Assembly (NCBI GenBank): GCA_002306375.1
Contig: DBRU01000073.1
Span: 1-7,584, forward strand
DNA from: Faecalibacterium sp. UBA1360
Lineage (GTDB): Bacteria > Bacillota > Clostridia > Oscillospirales > Ruminococcaceae
Reading direction: 5' to 3'
Length of the DNA: 7,584 bases
Made by a program: the position numbers and the translations under genes. Within the stretch, counting starts at the first letter, position 1, and the number at the start of each line of letters is the position of its first letter. Shown one piece after another: positions 5,882-7,584 of this stretch. Below the pieces are notes generated by a model. The model searched no databases. It had not been told where the DNA came from and saw only the letters and a list, made by a program, of their open reading frames with translations.

Positions 5882-6838
5882 ATGGCATATTCTCGTGAGG
5901 AACAACTGCGCAACAGCCGCCGCCTGGCCCGCCAGCTTCTGGGCGCGGTGGTGCTGGTGCTGGTCGTCATCGGCCTGTTCACGGTGCTCAACTGGTGCGT
6001 GGCGGCTTTGCGCGCCGCGCTGGACGACTCGGACCTGCGCGAAAGCTACGCCGACCGCGTCTACGGTCTGGTCATGTTCGACGTGCTGGCCTTTGACGAT
6101 GTTTCGGAAGTGGACGAAACGGTGTTCCGTCAGGCTGCGATCTGGGGCACCGTCTACCAGGCCCAGAAAACCAACACCCTGGAAGATTACGAGCGCGACG
6201 CCGACACCGGCTCGGTGATCCTGCCCCAGCTGGAGATCGACACCTACCTGACCAACCTGCTGGGCCCTGACTACCCCCTGACCGAAGGCAGCTTTGAGAC
6301 CGAGGAATTCATCTACACCTACACCGAGGAAAAGCAGGGCTACCTGGTGCCGGTCACCGGTTCGGTGGGCATGTACACCCCCGAAGTGGAGAAGATCTGG
6401 ACTCAGGGCGGCAAGACCTATGTGACCGTGGGCTACATCCCCACGATCAACAACACGACCAGCGGCGAGCTGTCCCTGACCGCTCCCACCGAGCCCACCA
6501 AATATATGGACTTCGTGTTCAGCCGTGGGTCCAACCGGCAGTGGTACCTCAGCGCCTTGCAGGAAAGCGAGACCCAGCCCGCCGCCGTCGCCTCGGCCAC
6601 GCCGGCCCCCACGCCCCAGACCGACGACCCCCAGGCCCTCGTGCAGGACAACCTGGACTCCACGATGACCGATGCGGTGGACCAGAATGCGGTCGACGAC
6701 GAGACCCTCTCCGACGAGGGATCCCTTGTCACGGAGGACGGCGACGCCTCCGCGGACACCGGCGAGGACGGCGGGGACGGATCGACCGACGGGGGAGGGG
6801 GCGACTCCTCCGACACATCCTCCGACACAGAGGAATGA
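5882..6838 (+). CDS. Single-pass membrane-anchored protein of unknown function with acidic tail
   Basis: I do not recognise a family for this 318-residue protein. AAGGAG at 5868-5873, eight bases before the ATG, supports the start. The N-terminus is short and basic (R5, R10, R13, R14, R17), followed by one hydrophobic helix at about residues 19-40 (LLGAVVLVLVVIGLFTVLNW). The positive-inside pattern predicts a cytoplasmic N-terminus and an exported remainder. Residues about 45-228 form a mixed, probably globular domain rich in Tyr, Thr and Glu (for example 114-133 and 143-155). A Pro/Ala/Thr linker (232-247) leads to a disordered Asp/Glu/Ser/Gly tail ending D-T-E-E. No Lys, Arg or His occurs after R219, that is, in the last 99 residues. 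No sortase motif, lipobox or catalytic motif is seen. It is its own transcription unit, between a promoter and a strong terminator. It could be an extracellular sensor or envelope protein, but no function is claimed. Confidence 0.85.
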   Translation: MAYSREEQLRNSRRLARQLLGAVVLVLVVIGLFTVLNWCVAALRAALDDSDLRESYADRVYGLVMFDVLAFDDVSEVDETVFRQAAIWGTVYQAQKTNTLEDYERDADTGSVILPQLEIDTYLTNLLGPDYPLTEGSFETEEFIYTYTEEKQGYLVPVTGSVGMYTPEVEKIWTQGGKTYVTVGYIPTINNTTSGELSLTAPTEPTKYMDFVFSRGSNRQWYLSALQESETQPAAVASATPAPTPQTDDPQALVQDNLDSTMTDAVDQNAVDDETLSDEGSLVTEDGDASADTGEDGGDGSTDGGGGDSSDTSSDTEE

Positions 6839-6862
6839 CTCCGCCAGCCCCACACAAGACAC

Positions 6863-6903
6863 GCGCCCGGCACTGACCCTTCCGTCAGCGCCGGGCGCTT
6901 TTT
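6863..6903 (+). terminator. Strong intrinsic terminator of the membrane protein gene
   Basis: A 9-bp GC-rich stem (6863-6871 with 6890-6898, GCGCCCGGC/GCCGGGCGC) continues after one mismatch into CTGAC/GTCAG (6873-6877 with 6884-6888) with a 6-base loop, followed immediately by TTTTT (6899-6903). It starts 25 bases after the stop. The - strand side lacks a T-tract, so it should act mainly in the + direction, although the convergent Nudix transcript runs into the same hairpin. Confidence 0.9.
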
Positions 6904-6933
6904 GTTATGGTTTATAAGGGGATACGGCGGGCC

Positions 6934-7410
6934 TCACAGCGGCAGGTCCCGCCCGTCCAGCACGGCCCGCAGCAGGCGGTCGCCGTCATAGTACAGTTCC
7001 AGGTGGAAAAAGGGCGCCCCCTGTGCCAGCAGGCGGAAAAAGATCTTGTCGCCCTCCCACACGGGCAGCTCGGCGGCCTTGTCCTTGTCCACCCAGGCCA
7101 GCTCGCCCTCGTCGCATTCCTGCATCTCACCCGTGAAATCCTTACAGGTGAACAGGTGCATGCGCTCAGCCGGCCATGGCGGGCAGTAAAAATCCACCAC
7201 GCCCCGGGCTTCGGGCGCGCCCATGGTCAGGCCGGTCTCCTCCTTCACTTCCCGCATCACGCAGGCCAGGGCGTCCTCGCCGGGCTCAAACTTGCCGCCC
7301 ACGCCGATCCATTTGTCCCGGTTCACATCCTTTTCCTTTTTCACCCGGTGCAGCATCAGGTACTGCCCCTCCCGCTCCAGGTAACAAAGGGTGGTCTGTA
7401 AAAGTTCCAT
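6934..7410 (-). CDS. Nudix hydrolase, MutT / 8-oxo-dGTP diphosphatase-like
   Basis: This 158-residue cytoplasmic hydrolase of the Nudix family cleaves nucleoside diphosphates linked to another moiety, and close relatives clean oxidised dGTP from the nucleotide pool. The Nudix box is complete and canonical: G39-x5-E45-x7-R53-E54-V-x-E57-E58-x-G60-L, with the metal-binding Glu residues intact. The preceding W-I-G-V-G-G-K-F-E-P-G-E is the usual entry to the box. The region after the box (V-V-D-F-Y near 71-75, then an acidic stretch at about 98-103 before L-A-W-V-D) resembles MutT/YtkD-type proteins. Substrate cannot be told from the sequence. The start (CAT at 7408-7410 on the + strand) has an AGGGAG site at 7416-7421 on the - strand. 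The gene converges on the membrane protein gene and diverges from the SpoVT-like gene. Confidence 0.93.
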   Translation of the reverse strand: MELLQTTLCYLEREGQYLMLHRVKKEKDVNRDKWIGVGGKFEPGEDALACVMREVKEETGLTMGAPEARGVVDFYCPPWPAERMHLFTCKDFTGEMQECDEGELAWVDKDKAAELPVWEGDKIFFRLLAQGAPFFHLELYYDGDRLLRAVLDGRDLPL

Positions 7411-7436
7411 CGCAGCTCCCTCCCAAAACTGCTTTT

Positions 7437-7465
7437 ATCTTACCATGCCGGGCGCCGGCGGGCAA
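7437..7465 (-). promoter_or_regulatory. Candidate promoter of the Nudix gene
   Basis: Read on the - strand, TTGCCC (7465-7460) is followed after 17 bases by TAAGAT (7442-7437), with TGG just before it as an extended -10. Predicted start is near 7430, leaving a leader of about 20 bases. The -35 box falls in the left arm of the dyad at 7452-7489. Confidence 0.55.
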
Positions 7466-7489
7466 GCAGGTATATTTGCCCTTCGGCGC
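7452..7489. repeat. Interrupted dyad symmetry in the divergent intergenic region
   Basis: GCGCCG (7452-7457) pairs with CGGCGC (7484-7489), and GGGCAA (7460-7465) pairs with TTGCCC (7476-7481). A 2-base internal mismatch (GC against TT) separates the two stems, and a 10-base AT-rich centre lies between the inner arms. Neither side has a T-tract, so it does not look like a terminator. Its place between two divergent starts and over the Nudix -35 box would suit an operator for one or both genes (inference). Confidence 0.5.
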
Positions 7490-7551
7490 TGCAAACTATT
7501 TCCAGCGTCACCTTATGGCAAAACGCGAAAAACGGAAAGGATGTAAGCAGT

Positions 7552-7584
7552 ATGAGAGCAACCGGCATCGTGCGCCGCATCGAC
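7552..7584 (+). CDS. AbrB-family transcriptional regulator, SpoVT-like (partial, 3' end outside window)
   Basis: Only the first 11 codons are present, reading MRATGIVRRID. This is the conserved start of the swapped-hairpin AbrB DNA-binding domain and is closest to SpoVT as I recall it (M-K-A-T-G-I-V-R-R-I-D, one conservative difference), rather than to AbrB itself (K-S-T-G-I-V-R-K-V-D). AAAGGAT at 7536-7542 lies nine bases upstream of the ATG, supporting the start. SpoVT regulates late forespore genes in Bacillus; the orthologue's role in this organism cannot be inferred, and many non-sporulating clostridial relatives are expected to keep AbrB-type regulators. The gene diverges from the Nudix gene across 141 bases. 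I find no convincing promoter for it: the TATATT at 7471-7476 and TTATGG at 7513-7518 lack matching -35 boxes. Confidence 0.75.
   Translation, partial: MRATGIVRRID

Noticed and set aside
3736..5991. A 751-codon open frame on the - strand across rfbD, rfbB and the start of the membrane protein gene.
   Set aside because: Its translation is dominated by Val, Gly, His, Asp and Ala without family motifs, which is the usual shadow of GC3-rich genes on the other strand. The three + strand genes in the same place are unambiguous.
7471..7518. TATATT (7471-7476) and TTATGG (7513-7518) as -10 boxes for the SpoVT-like gene.
   Set aside because: Neither has an acceptable -35 at 16-18 bases. The nearest, CTGCAA at 7489-7494, is weak with an 18-base spacer.

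Overview
The window is GC-rich, with a strong preference for C or G at third codon positions, and is densely packed with bacterial genes. The protein sequences, the strong Shine-Dalgarno sites (AAGGAGG type) and a SpoVT-like regulator start at the right edge point to a Firmicute. My inference from GC content and protein flavour is a gut-type Oscillospiraceae/Ruminococcaceae member (Faecalibacterium, Gemmiger or Subdoligranulum-like). The genus is not proven here. No intergenic stretch exceeds 300 bases; the largest is the 249-bp gap at 2602-2850. I see no RNA gene, CRISPR array, insertion sequence or phage gene.

Region 1 (1-2670) is the end of an L-rhamnose catabolic operon on the + strand. 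It holds the C-terminal third or less of rhamnulokinase (rhaB), a 474-residue isomerase of the L-arabinose/L-fucose isomerase superfamily, rhamnulose-1-phosphate aldolase (rhaD), and a GC-rich terminator. The isomerase sits where canonical L-rhamnose isomerase RhaA would be expected. It starts inside the rhaB stop codon (ATGA overlap), so it probably performs the L-rhamnose to L-rhamnulose step.

Region 2 (2690-5811) begins with a perfect 16-bp inverted repeat beside a good sigma-A type promoter. It then carries rfbA-rfbD-rfbB for dTDP-L-rhamnose synthesis, and ends in a 26-bp perfect palindrome that looks like a terminator. The epimerase gene rfbC/rmlC is not in the cluster. The organism thus breaks down free L-rhamnose and makes activated L-rhamnose from adjacent, separately promoted units.

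Region 3 (5796-6903) is a monocistronic unit. Its -35 box lies at the centre of the preceding palindrome. It encodes a single-pass membrane-anchored protein of unknown function with a long C-terminal tail free of basic residues, and ends in a strong intrinsic terminator.

Region 4 (6934-7584) has a MutT-like Nudix hydrolase on the - strand, convergent with region 3. A 141-bp divergent intergenic region with an interrupted dyad symmetry follows, then the first 11 codons of an AbrB/SpoVT-type regulator on the + strand.

Overall this looks like ordinary chromosomal core and metabolic sequence. The points most worth a second look are the non-RhaA isomerase in the rhamnose operon, the missing rmlC, the palindromes overlapping or abutting promoters, and the unknown acidic-tailed membrane protein.
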